Source of the DNA: Calothrix sp. C42_A2020_038
GTDB taxonomy: Bacteria; Cyanobacteriota; Cyanobacteriia; Cyanobacteriales; Nostocaceae
Reading direction: 5' to 3'
DNA length: 64,000 nt
Assembly (NCBI GenBank): GCA_015272395.1
Contig: JACYLQ010000022.1
Location: 310,001 to 374,000 of the forward strand
Shown here: one piece after another, positions 44,370 to 54,132 of the stretch
Layout of the letters: the number at the start of each line of letters is the position of its first letter
Numbering within the stretch: the stretch's first letter is position 1
Translations under genes and position numbers: made by a program
Notes under the pieces: generated by a model
The model's database searches: none
The model's input: the letters and a program-made list of their open reading frames with translations, nothing else
Told to the model about the DNA's origin: nothing

Positions 44370-46073
44370 ATGTCAGACGTAATTTCACAAAATATTAGAA
44401 GTCAGGCTATTACTCAAGGGGTGCAACGTTCGCCTAACCGCGCGATGCTGCGTGCTACAGGGTTTAAAGATGAGGATTTTAATAAGGCGATAGTCGGCGT
44501 TGCTAACGCTTATAGTACGATTACGCCTTGTAACATGGGGCTGAATGATTTGGCGATGCGCGCGCTCTCAGGTATTCGTTCTGCTGGTGGAATGCCGCAG
44601 GTGTTCGGTACAATAACCGTGAGTGATGGTATTTCGATGGGAACTGAGGGAATGAAGTATTCCCTTGTGTCGCGCGAAGTAATTGCGGACTCGATCGAAA
44701 CTGCTTGTAATGGTGAGAGTATGGATGGAGTACTCACTATTGGTGGGTGCGACAAAAATATGCCCGGTTCGATGATAGCTATTGCCAGAATGAACATCCC
44801 GGCTATTTTTGTATACGGTGGTACGATTAAACCTGGTAGCTATAGAGAATGTGATTTAACTGTTGTTAGTTCGTTTGAAGCAGTTGGCGCCTATAAAGCT
44901 GGAAAAATTTCCGAAAACGAACTGCTGGAGATTGAACGACGCGCTTGTCCTGGCGCCGGTTCGTGTGGTGGTATGTATACAGCGAATACCATGTCTTCGG
45001 CATTTGAAGCAATGGGGATGAGTTTACCTTACTCTTCTACAATGTCAGCCGAAGATGCAGAAAAAGCCGAAAGCGCGGAAAAATCAGGTTATGTATTAGT
45101 TGAAGCAATCAAAAAACAGCTTTTACCTCGCCATATCATTACCCGCAAATCTATCGAAAACGCAATTTCGGTAATTATGGCAGTTGGTGGTTCTACTAAC
45201 GCTGTACTACACTTTCTTGCAATCGCCCACGCTGCCGAAGTACCTTTAGTTTTAGATGACTTTGAAACTATTCGCGCACGTGTACCTGTATTGTGCGATT
45301 TAAAACCAAGTGGTCGCTATGTCGCGACAGATTTACACCGTGCAGGTGGTATTCCTCAAGTCATGAAAATGCTACTTGACCATGATTTATTACATGGTGA
45401 CTGTACTACCATTACCGGGCAAACGATAGCAGAAATTCTCAAAGATATTCCTTCCGAACCACCTGCGGATCAAGATGTTATCCGTCCTTGGTCAAATCCA
45501 ATGTATGCACAAGGACACTTAGCTATTCTCAAGGGTAACTTAGCAACTGAAGGGGCTGTCGCAAAAATTACTGGTGTCAAACTACCACAAATTACAGGGC
45601 CAGCGCGCGTGTTTGAATCGGAGGAAGAATGCTTGGATGCCATCCTCGCCGATAAAATTAAACCAGGTGATATATTAGTTATTCGCTACGAAGGTCCAAA
45701 AGGTGGTCCCGGAATGCGTGAAATGCTTGCTCCAACTTCCGCAATTATTGGCGCCGGTTTGGGTGACTCAGTAGGATTAATTACCGATGGGCGCTTCTCT
45801 GGTGGTACATATGGTATGGTTGTTGGACACGTGGCGCCTGAAGCCGCAGTTGGTGGTACAATCGCACTTGTCCAAGAAGGTGATAGTATTACGATTGACG
45901 CACCCGCGCGGTTGTTGCAGTTAAATATATCTGAAGAAGAACTAGCAAAACGACGCACGAATTGGACACCGAAACCACCACGTTACACAAAAGGAACTTT
46001 GGCTAAATATGCTAAGTTAGTTGCTTCCAGCAGTCTTGGTGCAGTCACTGATTTAAATTTGTTTGAAAGTTAG
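44370..46073 (+). CDS. ilvD: Dihydroxy-acid dehydratase
   Basis: IlvD dehydrates dihydroxyacids to the 2-oxo acids that give valine, isoleucine and leucine, using an Fe-S cluster. The 567-residue product has the cluster cysteines in [16 protein letters not shown] and [16 protein letters not shown]. The family signature [23 protein letters not shown] lies near 470. Length and start are normal. It carries four or more GGCGCC sites, like other resident genes. The TAG stop codon is also the first triplet of MITE-like copy D. Confidence 0.97.
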   Translation: MSDVISQNIRSQAITQGVQRSPNRAMLRATGFKDEDFNKAIVGVANAYSTITPCNMGLNDLAMRALSGIRSAGGMPQVFGTITVSDGISMGTEGMKYSLVSREVIADSIETACNGESMDGVLTIGGCDKNMPGSMIAIARMNIPAIFVYGGTIKPGSYRECDLTVVSSFEAVGAYKAGKISENELLEIERRACPGAGSCGGMYTANTMSSAFEAMGMSLPYSSTMSAEDAEKAESAEKSGYVLVEAIKKQLLPRHIITRKSIENAISVIMAVGGSTNAVLHFLAIAHAAEVPLVLDDFETIRARVPVLCDLKPSGRYVATDLHRAGGIPQVMKMLLDHDLLHGDCTTITGQTIAEILKDIPSEPPADQDVIRPWSNPMYAQGHLAILKGNLATEGAVAKITGVKLPQITGPARVFESEEECLDAILADKIKPGDILVIRYEGPKGGPGMREMLAPTSAIIGAGLGDSVGLITDGRFSGGTYGMVVGHVAPEAAVGGTIALVQEGDSITIDAPARLLQLNISEEELAKRRTNWTPKPPRYTKGTLAKYAKLVASSSLGAVTDLNLFES

Positions 46074-46222
46074 TGGGTCTAGGTCAAAAGTTTTGGTGGG
46101 TAGAAAGATTGGCAACGGATGAGTAGTTTTAAGCAGCTAAACCTTGTTTGTAACAAAGAACCCATCCGTTACATCCGCTACATCCTTTGCCAGCCAACAC
46201 CCCAAAGCTTTTGACCGAGAAT
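46071..46222. repeat. MITE-like element, copy D
   Basis: About 150 bp with imperfect terminal inverted repeats: left TAGTGGGTCTAGGTCAAAAG, right CTTTTGACCGAGAATA. Inside, GGCAACGGATG at the left is mirrored by CATCCGTTACATCC at the right. No ORF. It starts at the ilvD stop codon, and an IS200-type element begins a few bases to its right. Confidence 0.72.
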
Positions 46223-46237
46223 AATGGGATACAGAGC

Positions 46238-46675
46238 AACGTCCTTTTAGGACGGCTTTTCTTGGTTCTTAGTATACTCCTTTAAAATCTCCAACGGTGT
46301 GCCGCCCACCGAAGCCGCAAAATAACTAGGACTCCACAAAGATTTTTTGTGTGGTTTTTTATATCCTGCTTGCCCATAACGACGGCTAGAAACGCCTTTT
46401 AATGCATTCACTATTTGAGATATAGACAATTTTGGCGGATACTCAATCAGTACGTGGACATGATTTTCCTCTCCATTGAACTCGATTACTTGAAAATCCA
46501 TCTTTTTAGCGACTTCTTTGAAGGATTTTTCAATTACATTAAGGCTTTCTGCTGTAAATACAGACTTTCTGTATTTTGTCACACAGACCAAGTGTATTTT
46601 TAAATCTGTAACACTATGTCTTTCTCTTCAATTTAAATAAATAATTTAAATATTTATTTAATCAATTATTGATTT
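46238..46675 (-). mobile_element. IS200/IS605-type insertion sequence, decayed
   Basis: The element contains one TnpA frame flanked by small hairpins instead of inverted terminal repeats, as in the IS200/IS605 group. At the tnpA 3' side, CGTCCTTTTAGGACG (46240-46254) overlaps the stop codon. At the 5' side, TAAATAAATA/TATTTATTTA (46634-46660) and the palindrome ATCAATTATTGAT (46661-46673) occur. Exact ends are uncertain. Confidence 0.65.
46247..46591 (-). pseudogene. tnpA: IS200-type TnpA transposase, probable N-terminal frameshift
   Basis: The 114-residue frame has the HUH motif (NHVHVLIEYPP) and catalytic Tyr (LEILKEYTKNQ), so the core is complete. It starts abnormally at a TTG giving MVCVTKYRK. 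Upstream codons in the same frame read HSVTDLKIHL, expected in the real N-terminus, but meet a stop. A TTG start at 46631 giving LKRKT is in another frame. A two-base loss in AAGACATAGTG (from AAGACACATAGTG) would join them. The gene is therefore probably dead, though internal initiation cannot be excluded. Confidence 0.75.
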
Positions 46676-46683
46676 AAAGAGTT

Positions 46684-47085
46684 CTAAAATTGTGTAATTT
46701 GTAGTTTAACTCCCGAATCTAGTTTTGGCACTGTAAAATATTGGATTTTTTCACCTAATTCTGGAGTTTGAGTCTTTTCTACTGTTGGACATTCTCTAAA
46801 AAAGGAACCTGGATTGTTGAGTATTTCTTGGGCGTCAATTTTACGACATTTATCTTCCCGGACAACAGATATTGAGCTAGCTGATTCGTTGAAATTATTT
46901 ATTTGCTCAATATTATTACTCCAGTTACCATTGATTGTTGCTGGTTTAGTCATCAAAATACCAGCTTGATTGTATTCTAATTCGCTATTGTCTAAAGTAT
47001 TAGTATTCTGAGCTTCAGCAGTCGGGATTAATAAATTTAGAGCTATACCCATTCCAAAAACTGCTGTTAGCATTTTTATGAGCAT
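46684..47085 (-). CDS. Hypothetical secreted protein
   Basis: A 133-residue product with a Sec signal peptide (MLIKMLTAVFGMGIALNLLIPTAEA, cleavage near AEA-QN at about 25). The mature part is Asn-rich and polar, with two cysteines (DKCRKIDAQEILNNPGSFFRECPTV) that may form a disulfide. No known domain. It stands between the IS200-type remnant and gun4 on the minus strand. Confidence 0.6.
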   Translation of the reverse strand: MLIKMLTAVFGMGIALNLLIPTAEAQNTNTLDNSELEYNQAGILMTKPATINGNWSNNIEQINNFNESASSISVVREDKCRKIDAQEILNNPGSFFRECPTVEKTQTPELGEKIQYFTVPKLDSGVKLQITQF

Positions 47086-47376
47086 AAGGCTTAAGTCCTG
47101 ATTTGCGTATTGGCTTATAATAACGAGTATAACTACAGGACATTAAAAGTGTAAGTGGTATTGTTGTTTATAGTTGCTCGTAAATATATAAATTTAATCA
47201 ATAATAATAGTGATTTTTGATGAGCTTGACGTTAATTTTACTTAGATAAATTAACCGTTAAGCACAGTTTAAAATTGACTATTTGTTGATTTATTCACCG
47301 TGAAAGTACTTAGTTTGATTTAGTATTTAGATTCCCGACATTGTAAAGACGTTAAGCATAACGTCTCTACAACAAG
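47086..47376. other. Spacer downstream of gun4
   Basis: About 290 bp, AT-rich, no ORF. The motif TTAAGTCCTGATTTGCG at about 47090 resembles a sequence near 17702. The short motif GACGTTAAGCATAACGTC at about 47348-47365 is a small palindrome that may end the gun4 transcript. Confidence 0.4.
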
Positions 47377-48093
47377 TCAACTCCATGCTGGATGTGCGAG
47401 TAATGAAGCAATAACACGTACACCTCGAAGCTGATTTGATAAAGGTAAATGACCTCTTGGCGCCGTTAAGTCCCAGGTAAATTCATTGGGGTATCTTGTC
47501 CAGTTGTTACCAGCTTTCCAACCAATTTTTGTCCAGACATTATCCCAATTTTTACCTAGAGATAACCAAATTTCACGCTGTACAGAGAAACCAAATTTTC
47601 CCTCTGAGTAAACAACCCACAAATTATTAATAGTTCGTAAATCAGCAATAGGGAAATTTTCGACTTCGGTAAAATATAGCCACTTACGCTGAACGGCAGC
47701 AGAACCAGCAAGTTCGCACATCTTTTGGATTGTCATCCGGTCAGCAGCTTGGTAATCTTGTTTTGCCAGTAAACTTTGTAGGGGGCTATAATCGATTTCA
47801 CGCTCAGATATTAAAGGTACTACACCTTGAGGAAAGTACGCTTGTAAAAACTCTTTAGCTTTATCGTATTCCGAATTATACAAAAGTTGGTATACTTTAC
47901 CATCAACCCAAGTTACAGATGTTTGGCGCCGATTATATAAAAATTCCATTAAAATATCGAATCCGTTTTCACCGTAACCAGCTAACTTCGGAATCAGCTG
48001 TTGTTGAACTTTTTCAGACCCATCGATTAACTGGATGCGGAGTAAATCGATATCGCTTGGATTACCTGATAAAACCATAGGGTCTGTCATCAT
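47377..48093 (-). CDS. gun4: Gun4 porphyrin-binding regulator of Mg-chelatase
   Basis: Gun4 binds protoporphyrin IX and Mg-protoporphyrin and stimulates Mg-chelatase at the first committed step of chlorophyll synthesis. The 238-residue product has an N-terminal helical ARM-like domain (about 1-85) and the GUN4 core (about 90-235). The core includes LLAKQDYQAADRMTIQKMCELAG, FPIADLRTINNLWVVYSEGKFGFSVQ and GHLPLSNQLRG. Length matches the single-domain cyanobacterial Gun4. Start MMTDPMVLSG is accepted; the second Met is equivalent. Confidence 0.95.
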   Translation of the reverse strand: MMTDPMVLSGNPSDIDLLRIQLIDGSEKVQQQLIPKLAGYGENGFDILMEFLYNRRQTSVTWVDGKVYQLLYNSEYDKAKEFLQAYFPQGVVPLISEREIDYSPLQSLLAKQDYQAADRMTIQKMCELAGSAAVQRKWLYFTEVENFPIADLRTINNLWVVYSEGKFGFSVQREIWLSLGKNWDNVWTKIGWKAGNNWTRYPNEFTWDLTAPRGHLPLSNQLRGVRVIASLLAHPAWS

Positions 48094-48273
48094 GCCATTT
48101 CTCTTAAAACACAGTCGAAGGATTTTAGTTTTGTAAACTTAGACTTTAAAGGGTGCGCTTGGTACAGGGGTGATGCCATATCAAGTTTGTAATCTGAGAA
48201 CATAAAAGCTTTCATTCACGATTAAGTCTTCTTGATGTATCAAATTCATCAGCTTTAGATAGTTTACAAGAAA

Positions 48274-48462
48274 TTATGCCTCTGGGCGAGCTTTACCTGA
48301 TCTATGAGGATAAATATGGGCATTTTGAGCTAATTTACCTAAAGACCTAATAAATTCACGTAAAATGTCAGTTTTTGTTCGCCCAACTGCCTGACAGTGC
48401 ATTTCTAACATAGCAAACTCTTGTTCACTGACTCGAATAGTAATTTCACGTTTCTGGGTCAT
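48274..48462 (-). CDS. Ribbon-helix-helix (CopG/Arc type) protein
   Basis: A 62-residue DNA-binding-type protein. A beta strand, REITIRVSEQEFAMLE, is followed by two helices (MHCQAVGRTKTDILREFIRSLGKL), the RHH layout of CopG and many antitoxins. No toxin-sized partner ORF lies on the same strand within 300 bp on either side, so it is an orphan. It could be a solitary regulator or a leftover antitoxin. Confidence 0.75.
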   Translation of the reverse strand: MTQKREITIRVSEQEFAMLEMHCQAVGRTKTDILREFIRSLGKLAQNAHIYPHRSGKARPEA

Positions 48463-48881
48463 TGCTGGTATTTTGCTGTATATTCTAAAAGATTACACCA
48501 AATCAAGCATCTCAATACATCATTTGAGTGAATAATTTTCTTCAATCATAATCATTCACATCGCGCTCGTCGTTGTAGAGTTGTTATAATTATTCTAACT
48601 TTTTCGTTCTCTGGTGCAGTTATTTGCTATTAATTAACATTAGTGCAAATTGACTAGTAAGTCATGGACAACAATTTAACTTCACTTGATATATAATTCC
48701 TAAATCGTTGACTAACTTGCATCACATATCATCTATATTTGAATTAGCAGCGAGAAATCGGCGCCTCACGATGTGACAATATAACAGGAAAATCTGCGTT
48801 TCCAAAAACATACATGTCTAAATGTACCCAAATAATTGATGGGTTAATATTGCGTTGCGGCAAAATATAAGGAGTGTTGTA
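48463..48881. other. Spacer and leader upstream of icd
   Basis: About 420 bp between divergent genes. icd is often under NtcA control in cyanobacteria, but no GTA-N8-TAC match was found here by eye. A good ribosome site, AAGGAG, precedes icd. Confidence 0.4.
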
Positions 48882-50303
48882 ATGTACGAAAAACTTGTCC
48901 CCCCTGCAACAGGAGAAAAGATTAGTTTTAAAAATGGTGAACCAGTAGTTCCAGATAATCCAATTATACCTTTTATCAGGGGGGATGGTACAGGAATCGA
49001 TATTTGGCCTGCTACTCAGAAAGTCTTAGATACAGCAGTTGAAAAAGCTTATCAAAACAAGCGCAAAATTAACTGGTTTAAGATTTATGCGGGTGATGAG
49101 GCTTGTGATTTATACGGAACATATCAGTATTTGCCTCAAGATACTCTTACTGCAATTAAAGAATATGGTATTGCAATCAAAGGTCCTCTGACTACTCCTG
49201 TCGGAGGTGGTATTCGTTCTTTGAATGTAGCTTTGCGTCAAATTTTTGACCTTTATGCTTGCGTGCGTCCATGTCGTTACTACGCTGGTACTCCATCGCC
49301 TCATAAAAATCCGGAAAAGCTTGATGTTATTATTTACCGTGAAAATACTGAAGATATTTACTTAGGTATTGAGTGGAAGCAAGGTAACGAAATTGGCGCC
49401 AAGTTAATTAAACTTCTTAATGAAGAACTTATACCTGCAACTCCTGAACATGGTAAAAAGCAAATCCCCATTGATGCGGGTATCGGTATTAAGCCTATTA
49501 GTAAAACTGGTTCGCAGCGTTTAGTTAGACGTGCGATTAAACATGCTTTAACGTTACCAAAATCCAAGCAAATGGTCACTTTGGTGCATAAGGGTAACAT
49601 TATGAAGTATACCGAAGGCGCCTTTCGTGATTGGGGTTATGAACTTGCAACTAGTGAGTTCCGTAACGAGTGTATTACTGAGCGTGAGTCGTGGATTTTA
49701 ACTAATAAAGAGGAGAATCCTGAGATTACGAACGAAGAAAATGCCCGAATGATAGACCCTGGATACGATGCGTTAACACCAGAGAAACAATCGCAAATCA
49801 TCAAGGAGATTGAAACAGTTCTTAATCAAATTTGGGATACCCACGGCAACAGAAAGTGGAAAGATAAAATTATGGTCAATGACCGTATCGCTGACAGCAT
49901 CTTCCAGCAAATTCAAACTCGTCCTGATGAGTATTCGATTCTCGCAACTATGAACCTCAACGGTGATTACTTATCCGATGCAGCTGCTGCAATAGTCGGT
50001 GGTTTGGGAATGGGACCTGGCGCCAATATTGGTGACGAATGCGCGGTATTTGAAGCGACTCATGGAACGGCGCCTAAACACGCTGGTCTAGATAAAATCA
50101 ATCCAGGTTCTGTAATATTATCTGGCGTGATGATGCTCGAATATATGGGTTGGCAAGAAGCTGCTAATTTAATCAAAAAAGGTTTAGGAGACGCAATTGC
50201 CAATGGTCAAGTTACCTACGATTTAGCACGCTTGATGGAACCACCTGTTCAACCTCTGAAATGTTCCGAATTTGCCGAGGCAATAATTCAAAGATTTAAT
50301 TAA
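48882..50303 (+). CDS. icd: NADP-dependent isocitrate dehydrogenase
   Basis: Icd converts isocitrate to 2-oxoglutarate, the carbon skeleton for ammonia assimilation in cyanobacteria. The 473-residue product starts [14 protein letters not shown] after an AAGGAG site; a longer frame (from 48855) adds nine residues without support. It has [11 protein letters not shown], the isocitrate-binding segment [22 protein letters not shown] and the NADP region [17 protein letters not shown] lysine/glutamate-rich insert (about 268-320) is present, as in other cyanobacterial enzymes. Confidence 0.97.
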   Translation: MYEKLVPPATGEKISFKNGEPVVPDNPIIPFIRGDGTGIDIWPATQKVLDTAVEKAYQNKRKINWFKIYAGDEACDLYGTYQYLPQDTLTAIKEYGIAIKGPLTTPVGGGIRSLNVALRQIFDLYACVRPCRYYAGTPSPHKNPEKLDVIIYRENTEDIYLGIEWKQGNEIGAKLIKLLNEELIPATPEHGKKQIPIDAGIGIKPISKTGSQRLVRRAIKHALTLPKSKQMVTLVHKGNIMKYTEGAFRDWGYELATSEFRNECITERESWILTNKEENPEITNEENARMIDPGYDALTPEKQSQIIKEIETVLNQIWDTHGNRKWKDKIMVNDRIADSIFQQIQTRPDEYSILATMNLNGDYLSDAAAAIVGGLGMGPGANIGDECAVFEATHGTAPKHAGLDKINPGSVILSGVMMLEYMGWQEAANLIKKGLGDAIANGQVTYDLARLMEPPVQPLKCSEFAEAIIQRFN

Positions 50304-50739
50304 CTCCTCCCCGACCCTCCCCAAAGCATCGGGGAGAGGTCACGAAGCGTGACTTTTGATTGGACGATTTCAACCTTGTGGTCGAGTCAAAAGTCTTATA
50401 AATACTACGTGTGGATGGTGCTTTGATGATGAAGTAGCTCTTAACATTACCTATAGTTATTCTAGAATACTAGCTTCCAATCGAACATACATACTATTGG
50501 AAAAACTTAAAAAAACACATTTATTACGTCGGTCGTCGATGAATAAATAGTAACCTGTAAATATACAAGTGTTACCTTTTCTCATCGTTTATTAGAGGAG
50601 TGTTAGCTTTCAGTTAACACTGAAAGTTCATACATGCTTACTAAATACTACGTGCTACCACAACTGTGATGGCAAAAGTATTTTAGTACATTTAAACTGA
50701 TATATACTTTATGGCTGATTTATAGCAGTCTGAACCGTT
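50304..50739 (+). other. Spacer with terminator-like hairpins after icd
   Basis: CTCCCCGA (50307-50314) pairs with TCGGGGAG (50329-50336), and TCACGAAGCGTGA (50341-50353) is followed by CTTTTGATT; together they probably terminate icd. The remaining bases hold no supported gene; the frame at 50356-50550 has no recognisable content. Confidence 0.5.
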
Positions 50740-51192
50740 ATGGAAATTACGAATATGACAACATCTATACCTACCAGAGGTCAAATCGAACGTACACTCT
50801 CACAACGTATTCAGGGTTTTTACCGTGAACAATTAGGACATCAACCAAGTAAAGTAACTTGTCAGTTAAACGACCGTAATCTACTAATAATTATTGAGGA
50901 CTCGATAACGCCACCAGAACAATTGCTGGCACAGCAAGGTCGTCAAGAGTTAGCCGAACAGGTTCGTTCAGATTTGGATGAAGCAATTCGACCACAACTA
51001 AAAGAAATAATAGAAGAAATTTTGAGTGTTGAAGTCGTTGAAGTCCTTAGCGATGCAACATTGGAAACTGGTCGTACTGGTGTAATCGCAATTTTAAGCG
51101 ATTTACCTAGTTTTCGCGTCCCTTCTGCCGCTAGTAAACTGCGAAGACGAGAAGGGAACAATAATCGCCATGAAGAAGAGTCTTCTAGCTAA
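50740..51192 (+). CDS. DUF2294 family protein
   Basis: A 150-residue soluble protein with the DUF2294 core: GQIERTLSQRIQGFYREQLGHQPSKVTCQL, then VRSDLDEAIRPQLKEIIEEILSVEVVEVLSD and a strand GRTGVIAILSD. The last 30 residues are charged and variable. Function is unknown; relatives are scattered in bacteria. An internal ATG at codon 6 is an alternative start. It converges with a response regulator four bases away. Confidence 0.8.
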   Translation: MEITNMTTSIPTRGQIERTLSQRIQGFYREQLGHQPSKVTCQLNDRNLLIIIEDSITPPEQLLAQQGRQELAEQVRSDLDEAIRPQLKEIIEEILSVEVVEVLSDATLETGRTGVIAILSDLPSFRVPSAASKLRRREGNNNRHEEESSS

Positions 51193-51196
51193 ACGA

Positions 51197-51652
51197 CTAT
51201 TCTAAGCATAAATTCAAATTGGTGTGAGGATTAAGCTTTTTGTTCAGGTGGTGATGAATCTTTAGCTCAAGGTCTTCTATCATAAAAGGCTTAGAAATGT
51301 AATCATCAAACCCTGCAAATAAAATGCGTTCTTGATCCTCCGCAGCAGCTAGTGCTGTAACTGCTATGACTGGTATTTTGTAAGTTAATGGCTCTCGTTT
51401 CAAAAGCTTTACTATATCTATACCACTTAAACCAGGCAGTAAAACATCTAGCAATATTAAGTCTGGTTGATGCTCTTTTGCTAGCAGAACAGTGCTAAAA
51501 CTATCTTGTTGACATATTAACCTGCAACCGATAGATTCCAAGGCGTAGCTCATCAGCAGTAAGTTATCTTCATTGTCTTCCACAGCTAAAATCAACGGAG
51601 ACAATGAGTCTTGCATCTTTTCCTCGTTCATAAATCCACGCGCCAATTCCAT
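51197..51652 (-). CDS. Single-domain response regulator
   Basis: A 151-residue CheY/DivK-like receiver. The acidic pocket AVEDNED, phospho-acceptor Asp in LILLDVLLPGLSG (about residue 68), the switch Thr in VTALAAAED and Lys in YISKPF are all present. No output domain is attached. GGAGAG lies six bases before the chosen ATG. The cognate kinase is not adjacent, so its pathway is unknown. Confidence 0.88.
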   Translation of the reverse strand: MELARGFMNEEKMQDSLSPLILAVEDNEDNLLLMSYALESIGCRLICQQDSFSTVLLAKEHQPDLILLDVLLPGLSGIDIVKLLKREPLTYKIPVIAVTALAAAEDQERILFAGFDDYISKPFMIEDLELKIHHHLNKKLNPHTNLNLCLE

Positions 51653-52085
51653 TATCTCTCCGAAGGACTAGGTTTGGATTATTCTTATGATGAAATTATT
51701 ACGAGGCTTCCAACGAACGGTAAAAGCGTTCGCACTGGATTGGCTCGCACTCAACAAGTATGAATCTGCCTGCCTTTGCTCACTGCAAGACTGAGGAAAG
51801 AACTTTTTAACTATAGCGATTGAGGATACTTTCCTAATTATAGAAAAAAAAACGCAAAAAGTATATCAGTATTTTTATCAAAACTTCGCAAAATTAATTA
51901 TTTTTTAAATATTATGCAAGTGCGTTGATAAAATCAATGAATTTTTGTAACTAAACCGCTCCTTTAAAAAATCCCCAATCTTACCATTCGCACTATAAAA
52001 TATCAATAAATAATACAGCAACTTGCATTATGTAGAGACATTACATGTAACGTCTTTACAAAATTTTGGATATTACCTGTGTACT
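51653..52085. other. AT-rich spacer
   Basis: About 430 bp without a gene. A palindromic GAGACATTACATGTAACGTC segment lies at about 52035-52054, similar in style to other repeat-like sequences between genes here. Confidence 0.4.
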
Positions 52086-52676
52086 TCATGTACCTGAAAT
52101 TTTCTGTATCTTCCACAAGTAGCTTGAAACCAAATTAGTCACGATATGAGCAACAATGGGTACTAGTAAATTACCACTAATTAATGTACTGTAGCCTAGT
52201 ATAAATCCGACAATTGTAGCCCACGCAACATAAGGCCATTGTTGGGGGGCACTTAAATGTAAAACTCCAAAACTGATACTAGATATAAACACTGCTAGAT
52301 GATTGGCGCCTAAAGCTGGTAGTAGTACACCGCGAAATAATAATTCTTCGCTTAGTCCAGGTAACAATCCTAGCCAAATTAAATCTGGCAAAGCTAAAGG
52401 TTTTAAGACTATTTCTAAGTAATAATCAGCACTACGACGATAAGCAGGACTATAACGATACGCAACTCCACTCAACACTGTAATTACTAGTCCTAAAATA
52501 ACTCCTGAAAAAAAGGTTGACTGATTCCAGCGCCAAGTCATAAGCGGAACGTTTGCAAATTGTAGACAAACTTTGGCAACTATCCACAGAATAATTGCAG
52601 TCACCCCCATTGCTACTAACACTTGGGTGCGAGTTAATAATGGAATTTCTGGTTCTTGGTTTTGCTGTTGCGCCAC
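52086..52676 (-). CDS. CPBP family intramembrane metalloprotease
   Basis: A 196-residue membrane protein of the CAAX protease/bacteriocin-processing (ABI) family. The catalytic motif EELLFRGVLLPAL (about 108-120), FGVLHLS (about 136-142) and a C-terminal IVAHIVTNLVSSYLW supply the Glu, His and His/Asn residues. About five helices are predicted. The family processes prenylated or secreted peptides, or acts in stress responses; the substrate here is unknown. It lies downstream of the DUF3326 gene on the same strand, with a GTTAGGAGTTAAG heptad tract between. Confidence 0.88.
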   Translation of the reverse strand: MAQQQNQEPEIPLLTRTQVLVAMGVTAIILWIVAKVCLQFANVPLMTWRWNQSTFFSGVILGLVITVLSGVAYRYSPAYRRSADYYLEIVLKPLALPDLIWLGLLPGLSEELLFRGVLLPALGANHLAVFISSISFGVLHLSAPQQWPYVAWATIVGFILGYSTLISGNLLVPIVAHIVTNLVSSYLWKIQKISGT

Positions 52677-52719
52677 GAGTGATCTAGTTAATAGTTAGGA
52701 GTTAAGAATTGAGAGTTGA

Positions 52720-53784
52720 TTACATATTTAATAATCTAAGCGGTGCAAGTGTTGTGGTAAATGAAGATGGGCAAATACCAGCTTTATGTGCTGCGATTAC
52801 TCCTACTGCTTCAAGATATGAAGTTACCTGTAATGATTTTACCCCTAGTCGTTGAGGTGGAACATCAGACTGTGTTTGGTTTTCTTTGATCGTGACAATT
52901 AAACAGTCTTGGCTCAAAGAAAGCAAAGCACTGCTACCACAAGCAGTTTCAGGCACGATGACAACATCTATTTGACTTGCCCAAATATCATTGGGTTCTG
53001 GAATATAAGCATTTTGCTTTTCTTTAACTATAAACTGCGGCGCCTTGTTCAAGCCAACTAAGACGCTTGGTAAAAAAGTATAGCCGATTTCTTCAGCTGC
53101 GGAACGTGGAGACAAATTTATATCTAAGGGGGGGGGTAAGAAAGCAGGTGCGTGGGCACACGGCACTTCAAACTCCCTTACTATCAAATGACTAATTACA
53201 GCTTCGGCGCCAGCTATTAGATCTACTCCTTTACCGAGACGGTAATTTCTATCAGCTTCGACATCAACTTCGTCTGGGAACCTGGCAACAACTGCTATTG
53301 CATTAGCACCAACTTTATTGATTAAAATATCTGCCGCCCTTAATAAACTATCGGGGTTACCAATAGTTCCCCAGCTAATTCCTGATTCCGAAGTACGTAA
53401 TTCTACTTTTAAAGGTGCATCTGTAATTACATAATCTGTTACCGTTATTCCCAAAGTTGCTCTAGCTGCATCAACTGCTTGCAACTGTCTTAGCCTTAAA
53501 TCTGGCTCAATACCTTGGTCTAAAAGTAAACCGATTTTATTGCCATGAACCGGACGTAACCCCCACTCACCCGCTGCAAATTTATCAAGCCCATACCCTT
53601 CAACATACAAAGTATTTGGAATATTCCAATACAACATGGCACCATTCATAACGTTAGGGTGGGTAATAAGTCTATCTACAACTTGTGCCAAAGTCTTTGC
53701 CACAGGTAAGGCATCACCCGCATATCCACCAATCGCGGCGCCGATGCCTGTAGGTATGATTAAAATTGCAGTGTATGGACGCAT
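52720..53784 (-). CDS. DUF3326 family protein
   Basis: From the ATG at 53784 (MRPYTAILIIPTGIGAAIGGYAGDALP) the product is 354 residues. A longer frame adds 17 hydrophobic residues that relatives lack. Cyanobacteria and plant plastids share this family, whose function is unknown. Visible conserved blocks are HPNVMNGAMLYWN, NKIGLLLDQGI, ADRNYRLGKGVDLIAGAEAVISH and PETACGSSAL. No membrane or catalytic motif is certain. A terminator-like hairpin on this strand lies about 130 bp upstream. Confidence 0.85.
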   Translation of the reverse strand: MRPYTAILIIPTGIGAAIGGYAGDALPVAKTLAQVVDRLITHPNVMNGAMLYWNIPNTLYVEGYGLDKFAAGEWGLRPVHGNKIGLLLDQGIEPDLRLRQLQAVDAARATLGITVTDYVITDAPLKVELRTSESGISWGTIGNPDSLLRAADILINKVGANAIAVVARFPDEVDVEADRNYRLGKGVDLIAGAEAVISHLIVREFEVPCAHAPAFLPPPLDINLSPRSAAEEIGYTFLPSVLVGLNKAPQFIVKEKQNAYIPEPNDIWASQIDVVIVPETACGSSALLSLSQDCLIVTIKENQTQSDVPPQRLGVKSLQVTSYLEAVGVIAAHKAGICPSSFTTTLAPLRLLNM

Positions 53785-53911
53785 GAAGACAAATAACAAA
53801 TAATAACAAATATTTAAATATTTACGTAGCAGCACTTAAGAAAAATCGTTTTCGTCCTTGACCACAATTTTATATCGTAATCCGCACATCATTGCAAAAC
53901 ATGAGAAATTA

Positions 53912-53956
53912 AGTAAAAAAAAACACAGATATGATGTATCATTTGTATCTGTGTTT
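53912..53956 (-). terminator. Intrinsic terminator on the minus strand, upstream of the DUF3326 gene
   Basis: Reading the minus strand, AAACACAGATA pairs with TATCTGTGTTT, an inner TGAT/ATCA pair adds stability, and a run of nine T residues follows. This is a strong intrinsic terminator whose upstream sequence holds no gene. It may end a small RNA or act in a leader of the DUF3326 gene. Confidence 0.75.
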
Positions 53957-54032
53957 GCCTATAATATGTATCTCTGGTTTTTTGATTGTATATTTATCTG
54001 ACTCGGCTTATCAAATCAGAAATGTACAAACT

Positions 54033-54046
54033 GTAACGAATTTTAC
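54033..54046. promoter_or_regulatory. NtcA-type binding site GTA-N8-TAC upstream of gdhA
   Basis: GTAACGAATTTTAC is an exact match to the NtcA palindrome, 87 bp before the gdhA start codon. A CATAAT hexamer lies at 54076-54081, somewhat further downstream than the canonical spacing. The site is symmetric and could serve a minus-strand promoter as well. Confidence 0.55.
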
Positions 54047-54132
54047 ACAATATGTATATTATTTCAGAAAAACGTCATAATCGAATATACATACATCACT
54101 CGCCACAGATATAGGGTTAGGAGAGAATAGCT

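Noticed and set aside
48274-48462. Type II toxin-antitoxin pair for the RHH protein
   Set aside because: No toxin-sized ORF is adjacent on the same strand, so only a solitary RHH protein is called.
48463-48881. NtcA site in front of icd
   Set aside because: Expected from biology, but only relaxed matches with wrong spacing were found.
50356-50550. 64-codon frame after icd
   Set aside because: Starts inside the terminator region of icd and has no family features.
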